From: Pseudomonas guariconensis
Lineage (GTDB): Bacteria; Pseudomonadota; Gammaproteobacteria; Pseudomonadales; Pseudomonadaceae
Length of the DNA stretch: 64,000 nt
Reading direction: 5' to 3'
Assembly (NCBI RefSeq): GCF_024127895.1
Contig: NZ_JAMYBK010000016.1
Span: 53,753 to 117,752, forward strand
Below the pieces are notes generated by a model. The model saw only the letters and a program-made list of their open reading frames with translations. It did no database searches and was not told the DNA's origin. A program made the translations under genes and the position numbers. This document shows, in pieces, positions 9,403 through 17,592 of this stretch (the stretch's first letter is position 1; each line of letters starts with the position of its first letter).

Positions 9403-9591
9403 AGAAGTGAAGCGGCTTTCCGTGCGAAATGGGACGGTTTGGGCGTAGGCCCAATGGATCCAGAGGAGGAAGATTTAGTGCGCGGAATCTTAATACAAAT
9501 TCACAGATTGTAGGATCTGTTCGACAGGAAATCGTATGAATAATTCCGGCATACCAGACATCGGTCAATGAATGATGTCAAAATGACAGTT

Positions 9592-10632
9592 TTACAGCAA
9601 GCTCAGCAGGTACTCGTACTTGTCGCGCAGCAGCGGCATACGCTCGCGAGCCTGGTACTCCTCGAGGGTTTCCGGGCGCAGGCAGTGGAAGAGGGCGGTC
9701 AGCAGGAACACATAGCGCAGATTGCCTAGCGCCTGCTCTCCCTCGAAATGCGCCGGCAGCGCCTCCCGGTAGGCTTCGGTAAACTCCGACTGGGCGGTGA
9801 GAAACATCGCCATTTCCTTGCGCCGGAACAAGCTGCCCAGGTACGCCCCCCCATCGAACCCCACCCGCCCGATTTTCACCTCGCTCCAGTCGATCAGGTG
9901 CAACTGGCCCTTGTCGATGAACAGGTTCTTGCGCAAATAGTCCATGTGGCTGATGCAGCGCGGGCTGCGCCGCGCCTGGCTGGCCAGGTGACGGACCAAC
10001 GGCACGAAGCCGCTGAAACGCTCGGCCAGGCCGGCAAAACGCGCATCCTCCTGCCCCAGCTGTTGCAGCCCCGGCAGGCAACGGGCGAAGTTGAAGCGCG
10101 GGCGCAGCAGGAACCACGGCCGGAAGAAGTCCATGCTCCACAGCAGTGGCGCCTTGCCTAGCGGTTGCGCTGCCAGGTATTCATGGCTGCGGCTTTCCAG
10201 TTCCGCGATACCCAAGGCCAGTTGATGCGCGATCGCCTGCATGCGCGGCGGCTTGCCACGCACGAACTCGGTGAAGATCAGGCTCTCGAAGGGCGTTTCG
10301 ATCACGCCCAGGCAGGATGGGTAGCGAAAGTGCGTGCTACCCGCCAGCATGCCTTCGGCGCGGTGGAAGCGGGCTTCCTGGCTGCTGATGAAGGCCAGCT
10401 TGCGGATCGACTTTTCCACCAACTCCACTGGCTGCCCCGTGCAGGGGTCGAGCAGGCGGTGATGGCGCACGTAATTGACGAACGACGCATTCGACGCCAG
10501 GTCCTGGCTGGTGATCGCCAACGGGAGCTCGCCCCAGTGGGGCATCAGTGCGCGCAGGTGATTTTCGAGAGGGGCCCGTTGCCAGCGGTAGAGCGTCTTG
10601 CGCTGCGCGGGCGAGGGAGAAGGGGCATTCAT
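9592..10632 (-). CDS. Aminoglycoside-phosphotransferase-fold kinase of the capsule locus
   Basis: A 346-residue protein with a protein-kinase-like/APH fold. The catalytic loop reads ISHMDYLRKNLFID (about residues 224-237), where HxD and the following Asn match the HGDxxxxN pattern, and the metal-binding Asp is in HLIDWSEVKIG shortly after. Upstream are KSIRKLAF and a FTEFVRGKPP hinge. No membrane segment. Similar small-molecule kinases phosphorylate sugars, choline or lipopolysaccharide cores. The ATG at 10632 is preferred over a TTG three codons earlier. It sits upstream of the kpsC-kpsS operon in the same direction, separated by about 190 bp, so co-function with the capsule is likely but the substrate is unknown. 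Confidence 0.8.
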   Translation of the reverse strand: MNAPSPSPAQRKTLYRWQRAPLENHLRALMPHWGELPLAITSQDLASNASFVNYVRHHRLLDPCTGQPVELVEKSIRKLAFISSQEARFHRAEGMLAGSTHFRYPSCLGVIETPFESLIFTEFVRGKPPRMQAIAHQLALGIAELESRSHEYLAAQPLGKAPLLWSMDFFRPWFLLRPRFNFARCLPGLQQLGQEDARFAGLAERFSGFVPLVRHLASQARRSPRCISHMDYLRKNLFIDKGQLHLIDWSEVKIGRVGFDGGAYLGSLFRRKEMAMFLTAQSEFTEAYREALPAHFEGEQALGNLRYVFLLTALFHCLRPETLEEYQARERMPLLRDKYEYLLSLL

Positions 10633-11427
10633 GACATCCAATCAGGCAGCGCCGTACGTCCGATTTGTAACTGTTCTGGTAACAATATGCTGCGTCATAC
10701 GTCGGCGACACACAACGAAAAGTTTCAACAACGTATTGATTTGCAACGTCGCAGCTTGTCAGTTGCGCTGTCCGGCGGGCTGATTCAGCCACTCTGGAGC
10801 AGAGAAGAACCGCCGGCTGACGGCAGGCCCTGAGCTTTCTATCTGACAGGGAGCCCTGTGAGGGATTACCCAGCTCTCCGAACTGCCCTGCCGCGCAGAG
10901 AACGGGACCGAAAGCACAACGGGCACTCAAGGGGCGAGCTTGGCCACGAATAGGTCGGTCCTGGCACCACCGGTGTATGGCAAGCGCTCGCCACACGTCC
11001 TGACACTCCGCTAGAGCAGAACGAAGTTTCGCTCCATGAGCAGTCCGTCAACTGGCCAGACAGTCTGCGAGCAAATAACGTCTGCCTGAGAGGGAACCCT
11101 GTGGGAACGAGCTTGTCCCACTGCTGATCGGTTAAGACTTCCAACCGCCAGTTGATGTTGTGAAACAGGCCTAGGATTGCAAGGCTCCACTTAACTGACC
11201 GGCATTGGGGCTTGCCCCGTGAATAGGCTAACCCACTGATGTATGGAAAACCGCCTTCTCATTGGCAATGCAAGCCTCCAACCATCTGCTTAGCGACTGC
11301 GGTTCCGGCTTCCTCCGTGACCCACTAGTCATATTTCGCTTCAATTCCCATCATCGCGCTTTGCTTATATTTGCAAAATCTTTACCATTCGCCGTTTCTC
11401 AACTATCTGCAGTCTTCAAGGACGAAC
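10633..11427. other. Long intergenic region between divergent capsule genes
   Basis: About 795 bp without a convincing gene, between the kinase gene and kpsF, which point away from each other. It contains two similar short stretches (GGGAGCCCTGTGAGGGATTA near 10850 and GGGAACCCTGTGGGAACGAG near 11093) that look like worn REP-type sequence. A possible sigma-70 promoter for kpsF is TTGCTT at 11361 and TACCAT at 11383 with a 16-bp spacer, weak on its own. The region just before the kinase start (10640-10760) is A+T-rich and may hold that gene's promoter. Confidence 0.5.
11361..11388 (+). promoter_or_regulatory. Possible sigma-70 promoter of kpsF
   Basis: TTGCTT (11361-11366) and TACCAT (11383-11388) are separated by 16 bp and each match four of six consensus bases. 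They lie about 40 bp before the kpsF start. The match is modest and other A+T-rich stretches nearby could serve instead. Confidence 0.25.
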
Positions 11428-12360
11428 ATGAATCACCTCACGATTGCCAAAGAAGCCCTCATCGCTCAGGCCCAAGCCGTTACCCAGCTGGCCGAGCGCA
11501 TCAATGGCGAATTCCAGAGCGCCGTCGAACTCATCCTAGGCTGCAAGGGGCGCACGGTCGTCTGTGGCATGGGCAAATCCGGCCTGATCGGCCAGAAGAT
11601 GGTCGCCACCTTCGCCTCCACTGGTACCCCGAGTTTCTTTCTGCACCCAGCCGAAGCCTTCCACGGTGACCTGGGCATGCTCAAGCCGATCGACGTGCTG
11701 ATCCTCATCAGCTACAGCGGAGAGACCGAAGAGCTGATCAAGCTCATCCCAAGCCTCAAGTCGTTCGGCAACAAGTTCATCGCCATGACCGGTAACGGCA
11801 ACTCCACACTGGCCAAGCACGCCGATATCTGGCTTGACATCTCCGTCGAGCGTGAGGTTTGCCCGAACAACCTGGCCCCGACTACCTCTACCCTGGCTAC
11901 CATGGCCATGGGCGATGCGTTGGCAGTAGCCCTGATCGAGGCCATCCAGTTCAAGCCGATGGACTTCGCCCGCTACCACCCCGGTGGCAGCCTCGGCCGC
12001 AGGCTGCTGACCCGCGTGCGCGATGTTATGCATTCGCCTGCCCCAGTCGTGACGCCGAGCACCAGCTTCCACGATTGCTTGCTGGTAATGACCCAGAGCC
12101 GCCTCGGCCTGACCGTGGTGATGGACGGCGACAAGCTAGTCGGCATCGTCACCGACGGCGATCTGCGCCGAGCGTTACTGGAGGATGAAGGGATCGTTCA
12201 TTCCACGGTCGAGCAGTTCATGACCGCAAGGCCGCACACCATCAAGGAGGATGCGCAACTGTCTGAGGCCGAGGCCTATATGCTGGATAACAAGATCCGA
12301 GCGTTGGCGGTGACTGATGCTGAGAATAATGTGATGGGCGTGGTTGAAATTTTTGACTAA
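11428..12360 (+). CDS. kpsF: Arabinose-5-phosphate isomerase, KpsF/KdsD family
   Basis: A 310-residue enzyme that interconverts D-ribulose-5-phosphate and D-arabinose-5-phosphate, the first step towards Kdo. The N-terminal SIS sugar-isomerase domain (about residues 30-165) shows GMGKSGLIGQKMVATFASTG, FHGDLGML and SYSGETEEL. Two CBS domains fill the C-terminal third, including SRLGLTVVMDGDKLVGIVTDGDLRR. The ATG at 11428 has AAGGA about 6 bp upstream and gives the length usual for the family; the longer frame is not needed. Capsule copies of this gene are called kpsF; a housekeeping kdsD with the LPS transport genes is expected elsewhere. It is the only plus-strand gene of the Kdo route and ends in a strong hairpin. 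Confidence 0.93.
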   Translation: MNHLTIAKEALIAQAQAVTQLAERINGEFQSAVELILGCKGRTVVCGMGKSGLIGQKMVATFASTGTPSFFLHPAEAFHGDLGMLKPIDVLILISYSGETEELIKLIPSLKSFGNKFIAMTGNGNSTLAKHADIWLDISVEREVCPNNLAPTTSTLATMAMGDALAVALIEAIQFKPMDFARYHPGGSLGRRLLTRVRDVMHSPAPVVTPSTSFHDCLLVMTQSRLGLTVVMDGDKLVGIVTDGDLRRALLEDEGIVHSTVEQFMTARPHTIKEDAQLSEAEAYMLDNKIRALAVTDAENNVMGVVEIFD

Positions 12361-12370
12361 TCCCAAATCA

Positions 12371-12410
12371 TGAAACAGGGCCGATAGGCGAAAGCGTCGG
12401 CCCTGTTTCA
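12371..12410 (+). terminator. Strong hairpin after kpsF
   Basis: A perfect 14-bp inverted repeat (TGAAACAGGGCCGA at 12371-12384, TCGGCCCTGTTTCA at 12397-12410) with a 12-nt loop starts 10 bp after the kpsF stop. There is no long T-run, only the TTTCA at the end of the stem, but its position and stability make termination likely. It is symmetric and could act in both directions. Confidence 0.75.
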
Positions 12411-13337
12411 TGTGTGATTAGGCTAGACATACCCTATCCGTTCTCGAGTAGATATAGATAATTTTCGTGTCATGGGCATGGCTTATGCACTGAAAAGTCA
12501 TTTTCCAGATGAGCGGGCTCTCGGTCGTCCTGATAGATCAGGACTGTTTTGGTGGTGCGTGCAAGCTATCTTTTTTAGCTTGCCGTACATTAATCGCTTC
12601 ATCAATCGACAAGCTTCGAAGCCAGTAACGGATATATCTTCAAAACCTCTACCGTTGGAGGTTGTCATGGCCATCTTCAGAAAGACATGCGTGCAGCTTT
12701 GAGTCTGACACCGCTCGGATAGTGGTTGAGTTTCGATTGGCCTGACGGCTGGCGTTTCTTATCCATAGTCAGAGTGAGTACCTTATCCACTACTCCAGAT
12801 ATCAGGCAAAAGTCATATGACTTCCTGGTATGTTGTTGTCTATTTTTTGTGTGCGAATATTTTGCTCAGGCTGATGGGGTAGCACCATCCAGCGGCTCTA
12901 CCTTGTATTACTGTGGCTAGCGCTGTACCGTGGCATTGATAAAGAAAAGCTAAATGACATTAGCCTTTGGTCAGCAGTCATCTTGCGGATCATGAACTTG
13001 AATTGGTGTGCGCTCTACTCGACTATATATGCCGCCCAAACTACGGTTGCTAAGCAGCTGCTTTAGCCAAGACGTAATCGTCTTAGGAGGGCCGGACTGA
13101 GCCATAACGAGCAGCGGGCTGGTTGGCTAACATTTTACTTTGCATATCATGAAATTGGTAAGGAGTCAATAGTCATGACGTGGCAGCTTGCACACCGTGA
13201 GTTCACACCGAGCATTAGTGGGGCGCCAATAACTGAGACCAAGCTCCCTGTGAGGCAGTGGTGCCTGTCGCTGGACTGAAATATGCGGGATGAAATGGCA
13301 GGGGTAGCGCAGTCTCTTGAGTGATGGCAGAATGACT
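12411..13337. other. A+T-rich intergenic stretch with possible decayed coding remnants
   Basis: About 930 bp without an intact gene. Several short open stretches look more protein-like than random. A frame at 12472-12702 reads through FWWCVQAIFFSLPYINRF. A frame without a start codon at about 12880-13064 reads LYLVLLWLALYRGIDKEKLN and continues into a hydrophobic segment. They lie in different frames with stops between them, as expected of broken membrane-protein genes. I do not recognise a family. Base composition is close to the neighbouring capsule genes rather than to the core genes, suggesting debris of a former serotype-specific region. Confidence 0.35.
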
Positions 13338-13352
13338 CCAGGGCGGTAGGCA
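13310..13352 (+). promoter_or_regulatory. JUMPstart/ops-like element
   Basis: The segment begins CAGTCTCT and ends with CCAGGGCGGTAG (13338-13349). The JUMPstart leader of enterobacterial polysaccharide operons begins CAGTGCTCT and ends CCAGGGGCGGTAGCGT; its 3-prime part is the ops site where RfaH joins paused RNA polymerase. The 8-mer GGCGGTAG of ops is intact, but the next bases are GCAT rather than CGT. The overall spacing is about 5 bp longer than in E. coli. It lies 61 bp before the acyltransferase gene at 13413 and in its direction. A partial second copy, GGCAGGGGTAGCGC, precedes it at about 13297-13310. Confidence 0.45.
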
Positions 13353-13412
13353 TCCATTCATCTGGCGGGCGACTGCCATAGTTTAAATAGTGTATTAGAG
13401 AGCTTTTTAGAT

Positions 13413-14117
13413 ATGCCAGTTACCGTAAATGATAAAGGTGTTAATAATAAAATTGATGTTCCTGATGATGCCCAAGGTGTTATTACAATACAGGTTGAAG
13501 GTAATGGGAATGTTGTAAAAATTGGAAACTTACAAAGGGTAGGGAAGCTTAATATCACGATTTCCGGTGATGGTGGCGTTTTCGAAGCCGATCCTCGGCG
13601 CTTGGGGGATCTGCGGGTGCTTATAAAAAATGGTGCGAAAGTTGTTATTGGTGAGGATACTAGTATTGAGGGGGCTTACATACTAGCAGATAATGGACGA
13701 GAGGTACGCATCGGTAGGGACTGCATGATCTCTTTTAATGTCCAGTTGCGAACAACTGATGCGCACGGAATATATAGTGTTGAGACGGGAGAGAGATTGA
13801 ATTCTCCTGGGGATATTTTAATCGAAGATCACGTTTGGGTTGGGCAGGCAGCTTTAATCAGTAAGGGTACGCAGATCGGTAGGAACTCGATAGTTGGGGC
13901 TTCTTCATTTTTGCAAAATAAGGAATACCCAGCCTCTTGTATAGTCGCCGGTACTCCAGGAAAGCTGATTCGTACTGGGGTGGTTTGGGATAGAAGGCAG
14001 GCAGAAAAAGTTACTTTTGAAGGTGAAAGCATGGATCCAAATTTTCAGCATTGGTGGCATGCTGCGCAGGAAGACTATGCTGCTGAAGCCGAGTCTTCCG
14101 CTGATAAGATTGATTGA
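13413..14117 (+). CDS. Hexapeptide (left-handed beta-helix) acyltransferase
   Basis: A 234-residue protein whose middle and C-terminal parts have hexapeptide-repeat character: VVIGEDTSIEGAYI, VRIGRDCMISFNVQL, GDILIEDHVWVGQAALIS, GTQIGRNSIVGASSFL, and the closing SCIVAGTPGKLIRTGVVW. A probable catalytic His is in RTTDAHGIY. The first 75 residues are also beta-rich (GVITIQVEGNGNVVKIGN) and may extend the helix. It is probably a cytoplasmic sugar O- or N-acetyltransferase acting on a capsule precursor. The gene is much richer in A+T than the core genes. The Shine-Dalgarno is poor (AGAG about 14 bp before ATG). It stands alone on the plus strand behind a JUMPstart-like element. Confidence 0.85.
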   Translation: MPVTVNDKGVNNKIDVPDDAQGVITIQVEGNGNVVKIGNLQRVGKLNITISGDGGVFEADPRRLGDLRVLIKNGAKVVIGEDTSIEGAYILADNGREVRIGRDCMISFNVQLRTTDAHGIYSVETGERLNSPGDILIEDHVWVGQAALISKGTQIGRNSIVGASSFLQNKEYPASCIVAGTPGKLIRTGVVWDRRQAEKVTFEGESMDPNFQHWWHAAQEDYAAEAESSADKID

Positions 14118-14132
14118 GTTGCTTATTCATAT

Positions 14133-14166
14133 AAGGGGGCGTCGCGATATCGGAATTTGCCCCCTT
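14133..14166. terminator. Hairpin between convergent acyltransferase genes
   Basis: AAGGGGGC (14133-14140) and GCCCCCTT (14159-14166) form a perfect 8-bp stem with an 18-nt loop, 16 bp after the stop of the plus-strand acyltransferase. No T-run follows on either side, so it is a weak terminator candidate, but its position between converging genes fits. Confidence 0.4.
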
Positions 14167-14273
14167 GATCCAATATCTATAAGGTGGCTCGAACAGGGAG
14201 CTTGATTACTTAGCTATGAAGCTAGGTCCTCGTTTCAAGAAAGCGAACTGAGTTCGAGCGGTGGCTTCATTAG

Positions 14274-14993
14274 TCAGTCGAATAGTTCAAGAGTCTCGTT
14301 CGATAAGATAAATTTGTTTCTTTTGGCAATTGGCTTGTGTTTCATCTCGCTTAGTTGCTCAAGTGCCCTTTGTGGGTTCGTGAATTCGATCTTCTTGATA
14401 ACAGAAAGGTCGTAGGTCCACCATTTGCTTTTGATAAGTGCATCTATCAAATTATCATCGAATCGATATTTTATGATTTTTGCAGGTGCGCCGCCAACTA
14501 TAGCATATGGAGGTACGTCTTTGGTCACAATGGAGTTGGCCGCTACAACGGCTCCAAGGCCGATAGTAACTCCTCGCATAATTTTGACGCCTGCTCCAAT
14601 CCAAACATCATGTCTGATTATTGGAGGGGTCTTGCTATCGCTCCATGGTTGGATCGGAAAATTTCTCGACTCCGCAAAAAAACCATACTTATTTTTCTGA
14701 TAAAAAATCCCGCTTGTTCCTAGCCACGGTGTAGGATGATTTCCTTCTCCCATCATTACATCTGGGGCGATAGAGCAATAGTCACCAATGATTGCAGATA
14801 TGCGCCCGCCACGAACTACTGAATACCTGCCAACGCTTGATGAATTTAGCACCTTTGTATCAATCAAGCTAATTGGCAACGCACCTTGGAGTTTCTGTCC
14901 TTTTCTGATGTGGCTATTCTCGTACTGGATTCCTTTGCTAAGAAGAAAGTCACTCCAATCTTGATCGTTTCTTCCAGCCCTTTCGAATATCAT
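14274..14993 (-). CDS. CatB-like hexapeptide O-acetyltransferase
   Basis: A 239-residue xenobiotic/capsule acetyltransferase-type protein. Repeats include SVGRYSVVRGGRISAIIG, DYCSIAPDVMMGEGNHPTPW (the His near residue 86 is the likely catalytic base), then HDVWIGAGVKIMRGVTIGLG, VVAANSIVTKDVPPYAIV and GGAPAKIIKYRF, a closing signature of CatB-related enzymes. A good AAGGAGG lies 5 bp before the ATG. The gene is A+T-rich and converges on the other acyltransferase. Acetylation of a capsule sugar is inferred from the neighbourhood; antibiotic acetylation is possible for the family but less likely here. Confidence 0.87.
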   Translation of the reverse strand: MIFERAGRNDQDWSDFLLSKGIQYENSHIRKGQKLQGALPISLIDTKVLNSSSVGRYSVVRGGRISAIIGDYCSIAPDVMMGEGNHPTPWLGTSGIFYQKNKYGFFAESRNFPIQPWSDSKTPPIIRHDVWIGAGVKIMRGVTIGLGAVVAANSIVTKDVPPYAIVGGAPAKIIKYRFDDNLIDALIKSKWWTYDLSVIKKIEFTNPQRALEQLSEMKHKPIAKRNKFILSNETLELFD

Positions 14994-15372
14994 GCGTCCT
15001 CCTTGATCATTTTTAGGTATTACTAGCTTTTATGATGGGCATATTAAACAACAAAAAACATCATAAAATCAACAGGTTAATAGCCGTGTGCTCATGGTGT
15101 GCTTGGGAAGGTATTTCGAAATACTGATTCGCTACTGCGCGAAATAGGTTCGAGGTTTGACCATTTTTCGTATGGGGTGAGAGGTTGGTCAGAGTTATTA
15201 CCGCATCGCTGGTTCGGATAGCTCGCCGATGTGGTGTGAAGCCTGAGTATTTTTCTGCGAAAAAATAACTCTGTTTAGCGTCGACTGAAGAGTTTTATCG
15301 TGGCAACCGGTAAAGGCGCTGACACTGACGATTAGGGCGCTACACAAATGCATTGCGCTAGTAGTTTCGTTT
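14994..15372. other. Intergenic region upstream of the CatB-like gene
   Basis: About 380 bp between the start of the minus-strand acyltransferase and the terminator behind kdsB-kdsC. The 70 bp next to the gene are A+T-rich and probably hold its promoter, but no clean -35/-10 pair is seen. The rest shows no gene and no recognised repeat. Confidence 0.4.
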
Positions 15373-15401
15373 TTAAAAAAAAGGGGTATTTAAACCCCTT
15401 T
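15373..15401 (-). terminator. Rho-independent terminator of the kpsM-kdsBC operon
   Basis: Read on the minus strand, AAAGGGG and CCCCTTT (stem at 15380-15386 and 15395-15401) enclose an 8-nt loop, and the stem runs straight into eight T residues. It starts 3 bp after the kdsB-kdsC stop codon. This is a textbook intrinsic terminator and marks the end of the right capsule operon. Confidence 0.92.
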
Positions 15402-15404
15402 GTG

Positions 15405-16691
15405 TTACTGTGCCATTTTGGCCATTATTCTCGCATATCCTTCCGCTGTGCCAAGCACGGCGTCTTTGCCTTGAGCAAAGAGAATAGCATCAGCGACCTC
15501 ACGGAATGCTCCGGTACCACCAGATGCAGACAGCGTCTGAGTTGCCGCAGCCTTTACGTAAGTCGGTGCATCTGCTACAGCAAATGAAATTCCGCAAGCT
15601 GCAAATGCTGGCAAGTCGATGCAGTCGTCGCCAATGCAGAGGGTCTGCTCAGGCTTCACTCCGGCATCAGCCATCAACTGACTGCAGGCTGCCAGCTTGT
15701 CCTTCACGCCAAACTGAAAAAGGGTCACACCCAGATCAGCCACGCGCTTGCGCAAGGTCGCCGAATCACGTCCCGACAGTACCGCCACCCGTACGCCATT
15801 TTCTTCCAGCAGACGCATGCCCATGCCATCACGAACATGGAAGCGTTTGAGGCATTCCCCCGTGGCGTCGTAGTAGATGCCGCCATCGGTCAATACGCCA
15901 TCCACATCAGTGATCACCAAGCGGATATCTGCCAAGGTCGGTTTCGGTGGAGGGACTTGTCCGCTGATCAGTGCTCGTACCTGTTCCAGGCACTCAGGCG
16001 TATCGACACCCGGGCCGGTGGGTTCGACCTGGTAGGCGCGGATGCAGTAACCGGCAGCCAACAAGCGCAGTTGCTCGAGCTTCTCGGCATGCTCCATTAT
16101 CGGCTGCGGCAGGCTTGCATATTCGGCCAGCACTTCGCGGCGATAGGCATACACACCCACGTGTTTGAGGTAGCGAGCTGCCTCGTCGTCACGCGGGTAG
16201 GGGATCGGCGAGCGGCTGAAGTACAGCGCATTGCCATTGGCTGCCAGCACTACCTTGACGGTATTGGGATTGCTGGCTTCATGCGCGTCTATCGGGTGGC
16301 ACAGGGTACCGACATTGACGCTGGTATCGGCCAGCATGCCAACCGCCAAGGCCTCGATGTCCGATGGGCGCACCAGCGGCTCGTCACCTTGCAGGTTGAT
16401 GTAGATGTCTGCATCGACTTGGCCCATGACTTCCGCAAGACGGTCGGTACCGGACGGATGATCCGGCGAAGTCATCACGCATTCACCGCCGAAGCCACGT
16501 ACCGCTGTGGCAACGCGCTCATCGTCGGTGGCGATGATCACCACATCGGCATTCGTTACCTGCAGGGCCCGTTCATAGACATGTTGCACCATGGGTTTGC
16601 CGGCGATGTCGGCCAATGGTTTGCCCGGTAGGCGGGTGGAGCCATAGCGGGCCGGAATGACGATCGCGACCCGTTGTTCAGAACTTGCCAT
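15405..16691 (-). CDS. kdsB-kdsC: Bifunctional CMP-Kdo synthetase / Kdo-8-phosphate phosphatase (KdsB-KdsC fusion)
   Basis: A 428-residue fusion. Residues 1-250 are a full KdsB: AIVIPARYGSTRLPGKPL, INLQGDEPLVRP, YFSRSPIPYPRD, LEQLRLLAAGY. KdsB activates Kdo with CTP. Residues about 252-428 are a full KdsC, a HAD-family C0 phosphatase: LVITDVDGVLTDGGIYYD with both aspartates, FHVRDGMGMRLLEENGV, VLSGRDSATLRKR, and IGDDCIDLPAF. KdsC dephosphorylates Kdo-8-phosphate just before activation, so the fusion joins two consecutive steps. No stop or frame break lies at the joint (PPPKPTLADIRL). The ATG at 16691 gives the normal KdsB N terminus; the longer upstream frame is inside kdsA. A terminator follows at once. 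Confidence 0.95.
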   Translation of the reverse strand: MASSEQRVAIVIPARYGSTRLPGKPLADIAGKPMVQHVYERALQVTNADVVIIATDDERVATAVRGFGGECVMTSPDHPSGTDRLAEVMGQVDADIYINLQGDEPLVRPSDIEALAVGMLADTSVNVGTLCHPIDAHEASNPNTVKVVLAANGNALYFSRSPIPYPRDDEAARYLKHVGVYAYRREVLAEYASLPQPIMEHAEKLEQLRLLAAGYCIRAYQVEPTGPGVDTPECLEQVRALISGQVPPPKPTLADIRLVITDVDGVLTDGGIYYDATGECLKRFHVRDGMGMRLLEENGVRVAVLSGRDSATLRKRVADLGVTLFQFGVKDKLAACSQLMADAGVKPEQTLCIGDDCIDLPAFAACGISFAVADAPTYVKAAATQTLSASGGTGAFREVADAILFAQGKDAVLGTAEGYARIMAKMAQ

Positions 16692-16722
16692 GTTCACAAT
16701 CCTTGCTAAGGCAGACGCGGGG

Positions 16723-17565
16723 TTAGGCGATGACCAACGGCGGGAAGGACTTGACCAGATCATCCAGCGCCTTGATCTGTGCCAGGAACGGTTCCAGCTT
16801 ATCCAGCGGCAGAGCACTCGGGCCGTCGCACTTGGCCTGGTCCGGGTTCGGGTGCGCTTCCAGGAACAGGCCGGCGAGGCCGACACCCATGCCTGCACGT
16901 GCCAGATCGACGACTTGTTCGCGGCGGCCACCGGAGGCTGCGCCGGAGGGGTCGCGGTTCTGCAGGGCGTGGGTTACGTCGAAGATGATCGGCAGGTCTT
17001 CGCAGGTGCGTTTCATTACGCCGAAGCCGAGCATGTCCACTACCAGATTGTCGTAGCCCATGCAGGTACCACGATCGCATAGGATCAGTTGGTCGTTACC
17101 GGCTTCCTTGAACTTGTGCACGATGTTTTGCACTTGCGATGGGCTCAGGAACTGCGGCTTCTTGATGTTGACCGGTTTGCCGGTCTTGGCCAGAGCAATT
17201 ACTAGGTCGGTTTGGCGGGCCAGAAAGGCGGGCAATTGCAGCACGTCGGCCACTTCGGCGACAGGTGCGGCCTGGAATATCTCATGGACGTCGGTGATTA
17301 CCGGTACGCCGAACTCGGCCTTCACTTTCTCAAAGATGCGCAGGCCTTCTTCCATGCCTGGACCACGGTAGGAGTGGATCGAGGAGCGGTTGGCCTTATC
17401 GAAGCTGGCCTTGAAGACGTAGGGGATGCCTAGTTTCTCGGTGACGCGTACGTACTCAGCGCAGGCGGTCAGGGCCAATTCTTCGGACTCGAGGACGTTG
17501 ATACCGCCGAAAAGGACGAAAGGCGCGGTGTTAGAGCATTGAATATCTTTAGTGATTTGAATCAT
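16723..17565 (-). CDS. kdsA: 3-deoxy-D-manno-octulosonate-8-phosphate synthase
   Basis: A 280-residue KdsA of normal length, which condenses arabinose-5-phosphate with phosphoenolpyruvate. Characteristic stretches are GGINVLES near residue 20, FKASFDKANRSSIHSYRGPG, TDVHEIFQAAPVAEVADVLQ, NIKKPQFLSPSQ, DRGTCMGYDNLVVDM and GLFLEAHPNPDQAKCDGPSA. The Asn in GGINV, where metal-dependent enzymes carry Cys, points to the metal-independent class. It lies 31 bp upstream of the kdsB-kdsC fusion and directly supplies it. A housekeeping kdsA near eno/pyrG would be expected elsewhere in the genome, making this a capsule-dedicated copy. Confidence 0.95.
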   Translation of the reverse strand: MIQITKDIQCSNTAPFVLFGGINVLESEELALTACAEYVRVTEKLGIPYVFKASFDKANRSSIHSYRGPGMEEGLRIFEKVKAEFGVPVITDVHEIFQAAPVAEVADVLQLPAFLARQTDLVIALAKTGKPVNIKKPQFLSPSQVQNIVHKFKEAGNDQLILCDRGTCMGYDNLVVDMLGFGVMKRTCEDLPIIFDVTHALQNRDPSGAASGGRREQVVDLARAGMGVGLAGLFLEAHPNPDQAKCDGPSALPLDKLEPFLAQIKALDDLVKSFPPLVIA

Positions 17566-17592
17566 AAAATTAATCTCTAGTGCGTACTCGAC

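Noticed and set aside
12472..12702. 76-codon frame as an intact gene
   Set aside because: No ribosome-binding site, no known family, and neighbouring short frames suggest decay, so it is kept only as a possible remnant.
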